This document shows positions 52,189 to 60,626 of a stretch of 64,000 bases of DNA, piece after piece (within the stretch, counting starts at the first letter, position 1; the number at the start of each line of letters is the position of its first letter). The notes beneath the pieces are model-generated. The model did not search any database. It was given only the letters and a program-made list of their open reading frames with translations, and was not told the DNA's origin. The translations under genes were made by a program, and so were the position numbers. The stretch comes from Kribbella sindirgiensis (lineage in GTDB: Bacteria; Actinomycetota; Actinomycetes; Propionibacteriales; Kribbellaceae): the NCBI RefSeq assembly GCF_004331435.1, contig NZ_SJKA01000001.1, positions 682,001 to 746,000 of the forward strand. The letters run 5' to 3'.

Positions 52189-53237
52189 TGAAGCGAAACC
52201 GAGTTCTCGCTGCGCTGCTCGCGGCACCGCTGCTGCTGGCCCTCTTCCCGGCCGCGGCCCAGGCCGCCCCTGATCCCGACCTCAAGATCGACTCGATCAC
52301 GCTGAACAAGACCAGCGTCGCCGTCAGCGGGCTCAACACCGCGCCGGTCACGGTGACGGTCAAGGGCGTCTTCGACACCGGCTCGTCGACCGACGAGAAG
52401 GTCCCGGTGAACGTGCTCCTCGAACGGACCGGCGGCACCGGCCGGCAGCGGGTCCTCTGGTCCACGAACCTGGTTCGCAACACGGCGGCCGGCACCTGGA
52501 CCGGACCGCTGAACGTCCCGTCGACGGCGAACGGCACGTTCAAGGTGACCGGCGTGATGACCGGCCCGTTCTTCCCGGGCAGCGGGAGCATGACGGACCC
52601 GACGCCGTACTCCGGCCCGTCGCTCGCGGTCACCGGGACGCATCAGCCGAAGATCACCGCGTCGGTGTCCCCGAAGGTGGTGCCGTTCGGCTCCGGGTTC
52701 AAGATCACCTGGGCGGTGACCGACGCGCAGACCGGCAAGCCGTACGGCAGCAAGGTCCGCGTCGTCCTCGGCACCGACAACATCTGCGCCGAGAACTTCG
52801 GTCCCGGCTACACGCACCTGACCAGCACCAGCGGCGTGGTCACCAAGTCCTACGCGGCGTCGGACGCCGAATGGGTCAACTGCCTCATCCTGCCCGGAAA
52901 CCCGGCGTCGATCGACGGTCAGGGACTCGTCGTCGCGCGGCCCGGCATCGTGACCGCGACACCGTCGAAGACCAGCGCACCGGTCGGCACGATCGTGCCG
53001 GTGAACGGCGTCGTCGCAGGAGCACCGTCCGCGTGCAAGGTGTACCTGCAGCGGCTGTACGGCGCCACGCAGTGGAAGACGGTCAGCCCCGCGGGCAACA
53101 TCCGGTCGTACAGCGGAAAGTTCACGCTCAACGCGCAGCCGGCGTACAAGGGTCTGATCCCGTACCGCGTCTACTTCCCGAAGTGCTACAACTACCAGGC
53201 CGGCGTCAGCAAGGCCTTCTACATCAAGGGGACCTGA
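52188..53237 (+). CDS. Secreted beta-sandwich protein, family copy 2
   Basis: A 349-aa paralogue of the preceding gene with a signal peptide (LFPAAAQAA). Shared blocks: VAVSGLNTAPVTVTVKGVF, VPSTANGTFKVTGVMTGPFF, PKITASVSPKVVPFGSGFKI and VYLQRLYGATQWKTVSP. It differs mainly in the middle loop (residues ~125-140, GSGSMTDPTPY) and around NICAENFGP. It starts 1 nt before the upstream stop ends, and the third copy begins 3 nt after its own stop, so copies 1-3 form one transcription unit. Confidence 0.85.
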   Translation: MKRNRVLAALLAAPLLLALFPAAAQAAPDPDLKIDSITLNKTSVAVSGLNTAPVTVTVKGVFDTGSSTDEKVPVNVLLERTGGTGRQRVLWSTNLVRNTAAGTWTGPLNVPSTANGTFKVTGVMTGPFFPGSGSMTDPTPYSGPSLAVTGTHQPKITASVSPKVVPFGSGFKITWAVTDAQTGKPYGSKVRVVLGTDNICAENFGPGYTHLTSTSGVVTKSYAASDAEWVNCLILPGNPASIDGQGLVVARPGIVTATPSKTSAPVGTIVPVNGVVAGAPSACKVYLQRLYGATQWKTVSPAGNIRSYSGKFTLNAQPAYKGLIPYRVYFPKCYNYQAGVSKAFYIKGT

Positions 53238-53240
53238 CCC

Positions 53241-54260
53241 ATGCGACGCGTGCTGGCCGCCCTGCTCGCGACACCTCTGATGGCCTCACCGCTGGTCGCG
53301 CAGGCCGCGCCGGATCCTGATCTGCACATCGAGTCCGTGACCTTGAACAAGACCAGCGTCGCCGTCAGCGGACTGAACACGGCCCCGATCATGGTGACGG
53401 TCAAGGGAAAGTACGACGCCAACGCGAACACCCCGGTGAACGTGATCCTCGAACGTACCGGCGGCTCCGGCCAACTGTCGCAGATGCTGTCCACCAATCT
53501 GGTGCGCAACGAGGCGGCGGGCACCTGGAGCGGACCGCTGAACGTCCCGTCGACGGCGAACGGCACATTCAAGGTCATCGGGCTGGTCACGGGGCCTTTC
53601 TTCCCGCCCAGCCCGCCGATCTACGACGTGACGCCGTACGCCGGCCCGTCCATCGCGGTGACCGGGACGCACCAACCCAAGATCACCGCCGTGGTCACGC
53701 CGAAGGTCGTGCCGTTCAACCAGCCGTACTCGATCAAGTGGGCAGTCAGCGACGCGCAGACCGGCAAGCCCTACGGCACCCGGGTCCGGGTGTTCCTCGG
53801 CACGAACAGCAGTTGCGTCGAGTACTTCGGTCCGCGCTCCACGAACCTGACCGACACCAACGGCGTCGTGACGAAGGCGTACCCAGGTGTGTCGATGGCA
53901 CCCATCACCTGCCTGCTGCTCCCGGGCACTCCGGACGCGATCGGGTGGCTCTCGTTCGTCCCGGCCCGTCCGGGCATCGTGTCCGCGGCTCCGTCGAAGC
54001 CCAGCGCACCGGTCGGCACGCTCGTTCCGGTCAACGGGTCGGTCCAGGGCCCGCCCTACAGCTGCCCGGTGCACCTCCAGCGGCTGTACGGCGCCACTCA
54101 ATGGCGGACCGTCAACTCCGCGACGGTGCGGCAGTCCGGCCGGTTCACGGTCAACGCGCAACCGGCGTACAAGGGGACCATCCCGTACCGGGTCTCCTTC
54201 CCCAGGTGCCGCAACTACCAGGCCGGCGTCAGCAAGGTGCTCTACGTCCGCGGGACCTGA
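53241..54260 (+). CDS. Secreted beta-sandwich protein, family copy 3
   Basis: A 339-aa paralogue with a signal peptide (residues 1-23, ending VAQA). The N-terminal block VAVSGLNTAPIMVTVKGKYD, middle PKITAVVTPKVVPFNQPYSI and C-terminal VHLQRLYGATQWRTVNSATV are close to copies 1 and 2. The Cys pattern is retained (SSCVEYFGP, PITCLLLPG, SCPVHLQ, PRCRNYQ). It is the last gene of the tandem set; the downstream gap holds an iron box for the next gene. Confidence 0.85.
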   Translation: MRRVLAALLATPLMASPLVAQAAPDPDLHIESVTLNKTSVAVSGLNTAPIMVTVKGKYDANANTPVNVILERTGGSGQLSQMLSTNLVRNEAAGTWSGPLNVPSTANGTFKVIGLVTGPFFPPSPPIYDVTPYAGPSIAVTGTHQPKITAVVTPKVVPFNQPYSIKWAVSDAQTGKPYGTRVRVFLGTNSSCVEYFGPRSTNLTDTNGVVTKAYPGVSMAPITCLLLPGTPDAIGWLSFVPARPGIVSAAPSKPSAPVGTLVPVNGSVQGPPYSCPVHLQRLYGATQWRTVNSATVRQSGRFTVNAQPAYKGTIPYRVSFPRCRNYQAGVSKVLYVRGT

Positions 54261-54276
54261 GCCTTGGGGCGGGTGG

Positions 54277-54302
54277 GTTAGGCTTACTTAGGTTCACCTA
54301 AC
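54277..54302. promoter_or_regulatory. DtxR/IdeR-type iron box
   Basis: TTAGGTTCACCTAA (54288-54301) has perfect 6-nt arms; an outer pair GTTAGG (54277-54282) and CCTAAC (54297-54302) extends the pattern. This matches iron boxes bound by IdeR/DmdR in actinobacteria (TTAGG...CCTAA). It lies 28 nt before the siderophore-interacting protein start, so the gene should be repressed by iron. Confidence 0.8.
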
Positions 54303-54329
54303 TTACCCGCCCGAGAGGACCGTGGTCGC

Positions 54330-55151
54330 GTGACCAGCCCCGCACCCCGCCGTAATCGCGTCTGCAAGCGCGCCGTCGTCCTGAGGACCGAGCGGATCAC
54401 CCCGCACATGATCCGGGTCGTGCTCAGCTCCGACGACTTCGCCGACAACGGCTTCACCGACCATTACGTGAAGCTGCTGTTCTGCAAGGACGGCGTCGAG
54501 TACCCGGAGCCGCTGGACATGGGCGTGGTGCGGGAGACGTACCCGGCCGAGCACTGGCCGACCATGCGGACCTACACCGTCCGCAGTTGGGACGAGGCGA
54601 CGCGGGAGCTGACCATCGACTTCGTCCACCACGGTGACGAGGGCGTCGCGGGTCCGTGGGCGGCGTCCGCGCAACCGGGTGACGTGCTGTGGTTCAACGG
54701 CCCCGGCGGTGCGTACTCGCCGGACGAGGCGGCCGACTGGCACCTGCTCGTGGGTGACGAGAGCGCACTGCCGGCCATCGGCGCCGCGGTCGAGCAGTTG
54801 CCGCCGGGTGCGCGCGCGACGGTTCTGGTCGAGGTGGCGGACGAGACCGAGGAGCAGAAGTTCGGCGGCTCGGGCGAGACCGACGTACGGTGGTTCCACC
54901 GCGCGACCGCTGACGGCGAGCGCGGTGACGGACTGGTCGCGGCCGTCGAGGCCCTCGACTTCCCGGACGGTACGCCGCACGTGTTCGTGCACGGCGAGGC
55001 CGGATTCGTCTTCCGGATCCGCAAGAACCTGTTCCAGGACCGTGGACTCGGCCGGGACCGCGTTTCGTTGTCCGGCTACTGGCGGCTCGGCAAGAACGAG
55101 GACGGCTGGCAGGCGGAGAAGGCTGAGACCGCCCGCCAGCAGTCTTCCTAG
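54330..55151 (+). CDS. Siderophore-interacting protein (FAD-dependent ferric reductase)
   Basis: A 273-aa flavoprotein of the SIP/ViuB family that reduces ferric siderophores in the cytoplasm to release iron. The FAD-binding beta-barrel covers residues ~1-125 (RTYTVRSWDEATRELTIDFVHH, with RxYTxR). The NAD(P)H domain has LLVGDESALPAIGAAVEQLP and VFVHGEAGFVFRIRKNL. The C-terminus reads SGYWRLGKNEDGWQAEK, a family signature. GTG 54330 is preceded by GAGAGGACC. The iron box immediately upstream supports iron control. Its stop overlaps the convergent copy-4 gene by 4 nt. Confidence 0.93.
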   Translation: MTSPAPRRNRVCKRAVVLRTERITPHMIRVVLSSDDFADNGFTDHYVKLLFCKDGVEYPEPLDMGVVRETYPAEHWPTMRTYTVRSWDEATRELTIDFVHHGDEGVAGPWAASAQPGDVLWFNGPGGAYSPDEAADWHLLVGDESALPAIGAAVEQLPPGARATVLVEVADETEEQKFGGSGETDVRWFHRATADGERGDGLVAAVEALDFPDGTPHVFVHGEAGFVFRIRKNLFQDRGLGRDRVSLSGYWRLGKNEDGWQAEKAETARQQSS

Positions 55152-56200
55152 AGCCCTCGGATGTAGAACACCCGGCTGACACCGGCCAGGTAGCGGTTGC
55201 ACTTCGGGAAGTAGACGCGGTACGGGATCAGACCCTTGTACGCCGGTTGCGCGGACACCGTGAAGCGTCCGCTCTGGCGCGTCTTCGCGGTGCTGACACC
55301 GCGCCACTGCGAGGCGCCGTACAGCCGCTGGAGGACGACCGGGCAGAAGGCCGCCGGGCCGAGCACGCTGCCGTTGACCGGCACGATCGTGCCGACGGGC
55401 GCGCTCGTCTTCGACGGCACGGCCGACACGACGCCGGGCCGGATGACGGCGAGACCGAGACCGGTGATGTCGAGCGGGGTGCTCTTGATCCGCAGGCAGT
55501 TGATCGACTCGCCGGCACTGGACGGGTACGAGTAGGAGATCAGGCCGCCGGTCGTCGTCAGCACGTTGATCCCGCCGGCTTCCTCGGCGCACTGGTTGTC
55601 GACGCCGAGCATGGCCCGGAGGCGGGTGCCGTACGGCTTGCCGGTCGTGCGGTCGGTGATCGCCCAGGTGATCGTGTAGTTCGGGCCGAACGGCACCACC
55701 GGCGGCGTCACCTTGGCGGTGATCTTCGGCTGGTGCGTGCCGGTGATGGTCAGCGTCGGACCGTCGACCGGGGTCGGGTCAGGCAGCATCCCGCCCGCCT
55801 GCCAGGTGAAGAACGGGCCGTACGAGACGCCGTACACCTTGTAGGTCCCGTTCGCTGTCGACGGGATGTACACCGGGCCGGACCAGACGCCGTTCTGCAC
55901 CGTGCCCGAGGTTCGTGGCAGATCTGTCGACAGGAGCTCGGTCATCGGGCCGGTCCCGCTGATCCGCTTGATGTAGACGAGCAGGACCAGATTCTCGTCG
56001 TCCGGGCTCGTCGTGTTGTATTTCGCGGCGACGGTCAACTTCACCGGGACGGTGTTCAGCCCGGATACCGCGATCGTCGTTCGGTCAGCTGTCACGCTCG
56101 TGACCGTCAATTTTGGGTCCACCGCAGCTTCAGCTGCTGTGATCCCAGTCCCCACCACTGCCGACGCCAGAAGCGCCGCAACCACTCTGTGCCCCCACAT
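55148..56200 (-). CDS. Secreted beta-sandwich protein, family copy 4 (opposite strand)
   Basis: A 350-aa paralogue of the three-gene set, on the other strand and separated from it by the iron-regulated SIP gene. Signal peptide ends AEAA. Shared blocks: IAVSGLNTVPVKLTVAAKYN, PKITAKVTPPVVPFGPNYTI, ITDRTTGKPYGTRL and VVLQRLYGASQWRGVSTAKT, ending FYIRGL. It is the most divergent copy (fewer identities in the N-terminal third). Start ATG at 56198-56200. Confidence 0.85.
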   Translation of the reverse strand: MWGHRVVAALLASAVVGTGITAAEAAVDPKLTVTSVTADRTTIAVSGLNTVPVKLTVAAKYNTTSPDDENLVLLVYIKRISGTGPMTELLSTDLPRTSGTVQNGVWSGPVYIPSTANGTYKVYGVSYGPFFTWQAGGMLPDPTPVDGPTLTITGTHQPKITAKVTPPVVPFGPNYTITWAITDRTTGKPYGTRLRAMLGVDNQCAEEAGGINVLTTTGGLISYSYPSSAGESINCLRIKSTPLDITGLGLAVIRPGVVSAVPSKTSAPVGTIVPVNGSVLGPAAFCPVVLQRLYGASQWRGVSTAKTRQSGRFTVSAQPAYKGLIPYRVYFPKCNRYLAGVSRVFYIRGL

Positions 56201-56239
56201 ATCAGCAGAGTGACACCCGGCGACGTACCTGCCTAGACC

Positions 56240-56947
56240 TCAACCACCGCGGCGCTCGGTCAGTACGTCGATCAGCGTGCCGGCCTGGTTGGTGGGGAGG
56301 ACCCAGTCCTCGCCGTTCGCCTGCAGAATCACGGCCGGGCCCTGGCTGGCGACCGCATGCGTCACGGCGATCGGGAACTTCAGCCGCTCCGAACCGGAGA
56401 GCGAGAACTCGTACGTGCCGGTGATCGCGGTCAGTGGATACGTGCGGAACTGATGATCGGCGCGCGGCACCGGGTGCGACTGGACGGTGACCGAGTCCGC
56501 CCCGACAAGGACAGCGGCGAGCGGGATGCCACGGAGCCGGAAGACCAGTTCGTACGGCGTACCCGCGAGCTCGGGCACGAACGGGACCAGCAGCGCACGG
56601 TCGGCCGCCCGCGCCAGCGCCAGTCCCCCGATGATCCCGAGGATCAGACCGGGCAGCGCAAGAATCGCCGGCCACCAGACCCCGACCGCCAACGGAAACA
56701 GCGTCACCATCAGCCCGGTCAGACCGCCGAACAACCCAGCAACGCCGAGCCACCACCGCGGCTGATGCCGATGCCGCCGCCGCAACACGAACCCGGTCAC
56801 CAGCATCGCGACCGGCACGACACACCCGATCCACGCCGCCGGCGAGCCGGTCACCGCGATCAACGCGACCACCACCAGCAGCGCTACCGGGATCCCGAGG
56901 TAAATCGCCGTCACGATCCGCTGAACCCGCCGAAGCCTGCTCTCCAC
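56240..56947 (-). CDS. Membrane protein of unknown function
   Basis: A 235-aa protein with four membrane helices in residues ~10-115 (IYLGIPVALLVVVALIAV, GCVVPVAMLVTGFVL, GLFGGLTGLMVTLFPLAV, ILALPGLILGIIGGLALA). A soluble C-terminal domain follows (VFRLRGIPLAAVLVGADSVT to the end). No motif is recognised. The start is uncertain: GTG 56947 gives this product, but a longer TTG frame to 56965 exists. A 183-nt gap without a gene separates it from the disrupted antitoxin; it holds GC-rich inverted stretches near 57010-57060. Confidence 0.65.
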   Translation of the reverse strand: MESRLRRVQRIVTAIYLGIPVALLVVVALIAVTGSPAAWIGCVVPVAMLVTGFVLRRRHRHQPRWWLGVAGLFGGLTGLMVTLFPLAVGVWWPAILALPGLILGIIGGLALARAADRALLVPFVPELAGTPYELVFRLRGIPLAAVLVGADSVTVQSHPVPRADHQFRTYPLTAITGTYEFSLSGSERLKFPIAVTHAVASQGPAVILQANGEDWVLPTNQAGTLIDVLTERRGG

Positions 56948-57130
56948 GGCAGAACCCAAGCACAACTCTGGCGAAGCGCCTACTGGCGACCCGTCCTCAG
57001 CCCAGCTCGGGAGACTGCCCGGGGCGCCCCCGGGACGAGCTCCCGCGCCGGGCAGCGGTGCTGCTTCCCGGTTGGGTGGTCCGGGTCGGCGCCTCGCTCG
57101 GATCGAGCCCGGCGACCCGGCGGGCCTCCT

Positions 57131-57349
57131 TCAACTCCGGCGAGCGGCGGCGTGGGCTCGGCGGAGGTACTCGTCATCATCGATCAGGCCGCGGGCGCGG
57201 TCGACGAGGTTCTCGACGTCCGCTCGGTTCGGTTCCCAGCCTTCGTGCCAGATGTTCGCGAGTGATTGCACGACGGCACGTCACTGGTTGTCGTCGAGCG
57301 GGGCGAACAGCTCGGGCCAGCGCTGCTCGATGTCCAGTTCGTCGGCCAT
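57131..57349 (-). pseudogene. VbhA-like antitoxin gene interrupted by an in-frame TGA
   Basis: Reading from ATG (57347-57349) gives MADELDIEQRWPELFAPLDDNQ, then TGA at 57281-57283, then RAVVQSLANIWHEGWEPN and VDRARGLIDDDEYLRRAHAAA to a stop at 57131-57133, all in one frame. The second part resembles the antitoxin VbhA/Fic-antitoxin motif. In family members the position is normally Arg, and TGA is one base from CGA, so a nonsense mutation is the simple reading. A downstream GTG could allow translation of the second part. No Fic toxin gene is adjacent. Confidence 0.6.
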
Positions 57350-57406
57350 GCCGCCAGTCTACGAAAATCGGGGCGCATCGAGCTCGAATCACCTACTGTG
57401 CCGAGG

Positions 57407-58297
57407 GTGATCGAGATTCCCGCGAAGCTTGTCCGGAATCACAAGGAGAGTGCGCCCGACTGGCTGGCCGGGCTGCCCGGGGCGGTCGAGCGGTACGTCG
57501 ACGAGTGGCAGCTGACCGTTTCCGGGGACCCGTTGAGCGGTGAGGCTTCGCTCATCCTCCCCGTCGTACGGCGGGACGGGACCGCGGCGATGCTCAAACT
57601 GCAGAGCGTCAACGACGAGTCCGAGAGCGAGGCGCTCGCGCTGCGGACCTGGAACCACGACGACGTCGTCGAGGTGTACGAGGACGACCCGGAGACGTCG
57701 ACGCTGCTGCTGGAACGCCTCGAGCCCCGGACCCTCGACGATCTGCCGGACGACGTCGAGGCGACCCGGATCCTCGCCGAGCTGCTGACCCACCTGATGG
57801 TCGTCCCCGCCCCGCCCGGCATCCGCCACCTCTCCGACATCGCCGCCGGAATGATCGAGGACGCACCGCGGCTGATCCCTCGCCTGTCCGATCCGGCCGA
57901 GCAGGCGCTGGCCTGGCGGTTCGTCGCGCAGGTGACCGAGCTGCTGCCGGAACCCGGGGACCGCCTCCTGCACTGGGACCTGCACTACTACAACGTGATG
58001 GCTGCCAGGCGGCAGCCGTGGTTGGTGATCGACCCGAAGCCGCTGGCCGGTGACCCGGCCTTCGAACTCATGCCGGCGGTGTGGAACCGCTGGGACGACC
58101 TGGTGGCGACCGGCGACCTCTCGCAAGCGATCCGCGACCGGTTCGACCTGATGCTCGAGGTGACCGGCATCGACCGGGATCGTGCGCTCGGCTGGACGGC
58201 GGGGCGGATCCTGCAGAACGTGCTGTGGTTCACCGCAGACGGCGATACCCGGATCGAGGACGAACTCGCGGCGGTGTCCGCGGCCCTGTTCGTGTGA
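57407..58297 (+). CDS. APH(6)/hydroxyurea phosphotransferase-family kinase
   Basis: A 296-aa kinase-like protein of the aminoglycoside/streptomycin 6-phosphotransferase family. The catalytic loop is LLHWDLHYYNVMAA (HxDxxxxN), and the metal-binding aspartate follows in VIDPKPLAGDP. The N-terminal lobe has MLKLQSVNDESESEALAL, containing the ATP-contact Lys and the helix Glu. Real substrates are often unknown; resistance to an aminoglycoside is possible but not shown. Start GTG 57407 gives MIEIPAKLV, the usual family start. The ribosome site is weak and a second GTG lies 9 nt upstream. Confidence 0.85.
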   Translation: MIEIPAKLVRNHKESAPDWLAGLPGAVERYVDEWQLTVSGDPLSGEASLILPVVRRDGTAAMLKLQSVNDESESEALALRTWNHDDVVEVYEDDPETSTLLLERLEPRTLDDLPDDVEATRILAELLTHLMVVPAPPGIRHLSDIAAGMIEDAPRLIPRLSDPAEQALAWRFVAQVTELLPEPGDRLLHWDLHYYNVMAARRQPWLVIDPKPLAGDPAFELMPAVWNRWDDLVATGDLSQAIRDRFDLMLEVTGIDRDRALGWTAGRILQNVLWFTADGDTRIEDELAAVSAALFV

Positions 58298-58309
58298 TTA
58301 CATGATTAC

Positions 58310-58768
58310 GTGACTACTCCGACGTTGTACGAGTGGGCCGGCGGGCACGAGGCGCTGCGCCGGCTGACCGAGGTGTTCTACCACCGAGTGCTCGAGGACC
58401 CGATCCTCGCACCCGTCTTCGCGCACATGAGCGAGAACCACCGCGAGCACGTGGCGATCTGGCTCGGCGAGGTGTTCCGCGGCCACAGCCGGTACACCGA
58501 CGAGCTCGGCGGCTACCCGGCGATGCTGTCGCACCACCTGAACCTGAAGCTGACCGAGGAACAGCGGTCGCGCTGGGCCGCCCTGATCGCGAGCAGCGCC
58601 GACCCCGCCGGCCTTCCGGACGACCCCGAGTTCCGGTCCGCGTTCGTCGCGTACGTCGAGTGGGGCACGCGCATCGCGCTGGCGAACTCCCAGGCCGGTG
58701 CGACCCCGCCGCCGAAGGCCCCTGTTCCGCACTGGGGCTGGGGCGAGGCGCCGCCGTACCAGCCCTGA
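58310..58768 (+). CDS. glbO: Group II truncated haemoglobin
   Basis: A 152-aa haem protein (HbO-type) involved in oxygen or NO handling. The family pattern is present: YEWAGGHEALRRLTEVFY, DPILAPVF, the proximal-His region EVFRGHSRYTDELGGY and the block MLSHHLNLKLTEEQRSRW. It has a Pro-rich tail (PPPKAPVPHWGWG) that is normal for actinobacterial group II. Start GTG 58310. It follows the kinase gene by 12 nt. Confidence 0.93.
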   Translation: MTTPTLYEWAGGHEALRRLTEVFYHRVLEDPILAPVFAHMSENHREHVAIWLGEVFRGHSRYTDELGGYPAMLSHHLNLKLTEEQRSRWAALIASSADPAGLPDDPEFRSAFVAYVEWGTRIALANSQAGATPPPKAPVPHWGWGEAPPYQP

Positions 58769-58796
58769 GGCCGGCCCCTTGGATCAGCCCTTTGGA

Positions 58797-59450
58797 TCAG
58801 TTCCGCGCTGCCCAGGTCCGGCGGACGTGACGGACGACGAGCAGTACGACGAGTGCTAGGGCGGCGAGGCCCGTGACGAGCCCCACGACGAGCGACACCA
58901 CGAGTGCGCTGCCCAGCGCCCCGGCTACGATCCCCGCCAGGGCGCCCACCAGAACGGCGACGATCACGCTCACGAGCAGTGCGATGCTCGACAGGTACTG
59001 CGTGGCCGGGACCCGCGTCCGCCGGGCGCCGTACGTCCGCATCACTCCGGCGATGTCCTCCCCGTGCCCGGTGACGAAGTACTTCTCGAGCTCGGGCGCG
59101 ATGTCCAGGTAGCCGCGCCGGAGCCGGTTCATCCCGGCCACCACCTCGACGTCCTCGGCGTTGAGCTGGACGAGCCGGATCACCGTCGCGATCCCGATGA
59201 TCACCAGCACCGGGATGATCAGCAGCGCGAAGACCCGGAAGCCGGCCCCGAAGTCGGTGCTGTCCGCGACGAGTGCGAGGGCGACAACCGCCGCCGAAAC
59301 TACCGTGACGAACCAGCTGGCACGGCTGAAGCTCTCACTCCACGCCAGACTCCGGGTGGCCAGCAGGCTCCAGTGCTCCGTGGACAGGATCTGTGCGCGC
59401 ACACCAGGCGGAGTGGGCTCGTCGGGCTTCGTGGTCTCCTCGTCGGGCAT
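58797..59450 (-). CDS. Membrane protein of unknown function
   Basis: A 217-aa protein with four membrane helices. Two lie in residues ~45-95 (FVTVVSAAVVALALVA, FALLIIPVLVIIGIATVI) and two in ~150-210 (SIALLVSVIVAVLVGALAGI, LVVGLVTGLAALALVVLLVV). The soluble segments are a charged N-terminus and a loop (VAGMNRLRRGYLDIAPELEKY). No domain is recognised. It converges on the haemoglobin gene. Start ATG 59448-59450; GAGGAGGC lies upstream, fitting translation. Confidence 0.75.
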   Translation of the reverse strand: MPDEETTKPDEPTPPGVRAQILSTEHWSLLATRSLAWSESFSRASWFVTVVSAAVVALALVADSTDFGAGFRVFALLIIPVLVIIGIATVIRLVQLNAEDVEVVAGMNRLRRGYLDIAPELEKYFVTGHGEDIAGVMRTYGARRTRVPATQYLSSIALLVSVIVAVLVGALAGIVAGALGSALVVSLVVGLVTGLAALALVVLLVVRHVRRTWAARN

Positions 59451-59570
59451 ATCAGCCTCCTCGCGATCCGTCTGGTCAGTCTTGCGGACGGTAGGGGCTT
59501 CGGCGAACTGGAGGTTGGGTAGAGTCCCGGTTCACGTTGTGTCTGCCAGCGGGGATGCGAGGGTTTACAA

Positions 59571-60626
59571 GTGACCGCTCAGCTCGAATACCCCGACATC
59601 CAGGATTCTGACGCGCTGCTGTCCGTGCAGGGCCTGTGGAAAGTGTTCGGACCGAAGGCCCAGCGGGTCCCGCACCGGCCGGAGCTTGCGGGGCTCGACC
59701 GGGCGGACCTGTACGCGAAGACCGGCTGTACGGCGGCTGTTCGCGATCTGAGCTTCGACGTCGCACCCGGTGAGGTGTTCGTCGTGATGGGGCTGTCCGG
59801 TTCGGGGAAGTCCACGCTGGTCCGGTGCCTGACGCGGCTGATCGAGCCGACAGCGGGGCGGCTGGTGTTCGAGGGCGAGGACCTGCGCGCGGCCGACGAG
59901 AAGCGGCTGCGCGCACTGCGGCGGAGCAAGTTCTCGATGGTGTTCCAGCACTTCGGGCTGCTCCCGCACCGCAAGGTGATCGACAACGTCTCGTACGGCC
60001 TGGAGATCCGCGGCGAGAGCAAACCGGACCGGCGGCGCCGTGCCCAGGAGGTCATCGATCTGGTCGGTCTGGCCGGCAACGAGCACCTGTACCCCGAGCA
60101 GCTGTCCGGCGGCATGCAGCAGCGCGTCGGCCTGGCGCGGGCGCTCGCCAACGATCCCGACGTACTGCTCTTCGACGAGCCGTTCTCCGCGCTCGACCCG
60201 CTGATCCGGCGTGAGATGCAGACCGAGGTGGTGCGGCTGCATCGCGAGGTCGGCAAGACGATGGTGTTCATCACCCACGACCTGTCCGAGGCCCTGAAGC
60301 TGGGCGACCGGATCCTGTTGATGCGGGACGGCGCCGCGGTCCAGCTCGGCACCGGCGACGAGCTGGTCGGGGCGCCGGCCGACGACTACGTGCGCGAGTT
60401 CGTCCGCGACGTCCAGCGCGCCGACGTACTCACCCTGCGCTGGATCGCCCGGCGGCCGCGCGACGGCGAGCCGCTGGACGGACCCGAGCTCGGTCCGGAC
60501 GTTCTGGTCCGCGAGGCGACCCGCCTGGTGCTGGAGGCCGACCGGCCGGTCAAGGTCGTCTCGAACGGCACGCTGCTCGGTGTGATCGGTGACGAGGAGA
60601 TCCTCGCCGTCGTCGCGGACAACTGA
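59571..60626 (+). CDS. proV: Glycine betaine/proline ABC transporter ATP-binding protein
   Basis: A 351-aa ATPase of the ProV/OpuAA family. Walker A is GLSGSGKST, signature [15 protein letters not shown], Walker [13 protein letters not shown] and H-loop ITHDLSEAL. The C-terminus ([20 protein letters not shown]) is a partial CBS-type region that senses ionic strength. GTG start. It overlaps the permease start by 1 nt (TGATGG). With the downstream permease and binding protein it imports compatible solutes under osmotic stress. Confidence 0.96.
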   Translation: MTAQLEYPDIQDSDALLSVQGLWKVFGPKAQRVPHRPELAGLDRADLYAKTGCTAAVRDLSFDVAPGEVFVVMGLSGSGKSTLVRCLTRLIEPTAGRLVFEGEDLRAADEKRLRALRRSKFSMVFQHFGLLPHRKVIDNVSYGLEIRGESKPDRRRRAQEVIDLVGLAGNEHLYPEQLSGGMQQRVGLARALANDPDVLLFDEPFSALDPLIRREMQTEVVRLHREVGKTMVFITHDLSEALKLGDRILLMRDGAAVQLGTGDELVGAPADDYVREFVRDVQRADVLTLRWIARRPRDGEPLDGPELGPDVLVREATRLVLEADRPVKVVSNGTLLGVIGDEEILAVVADN

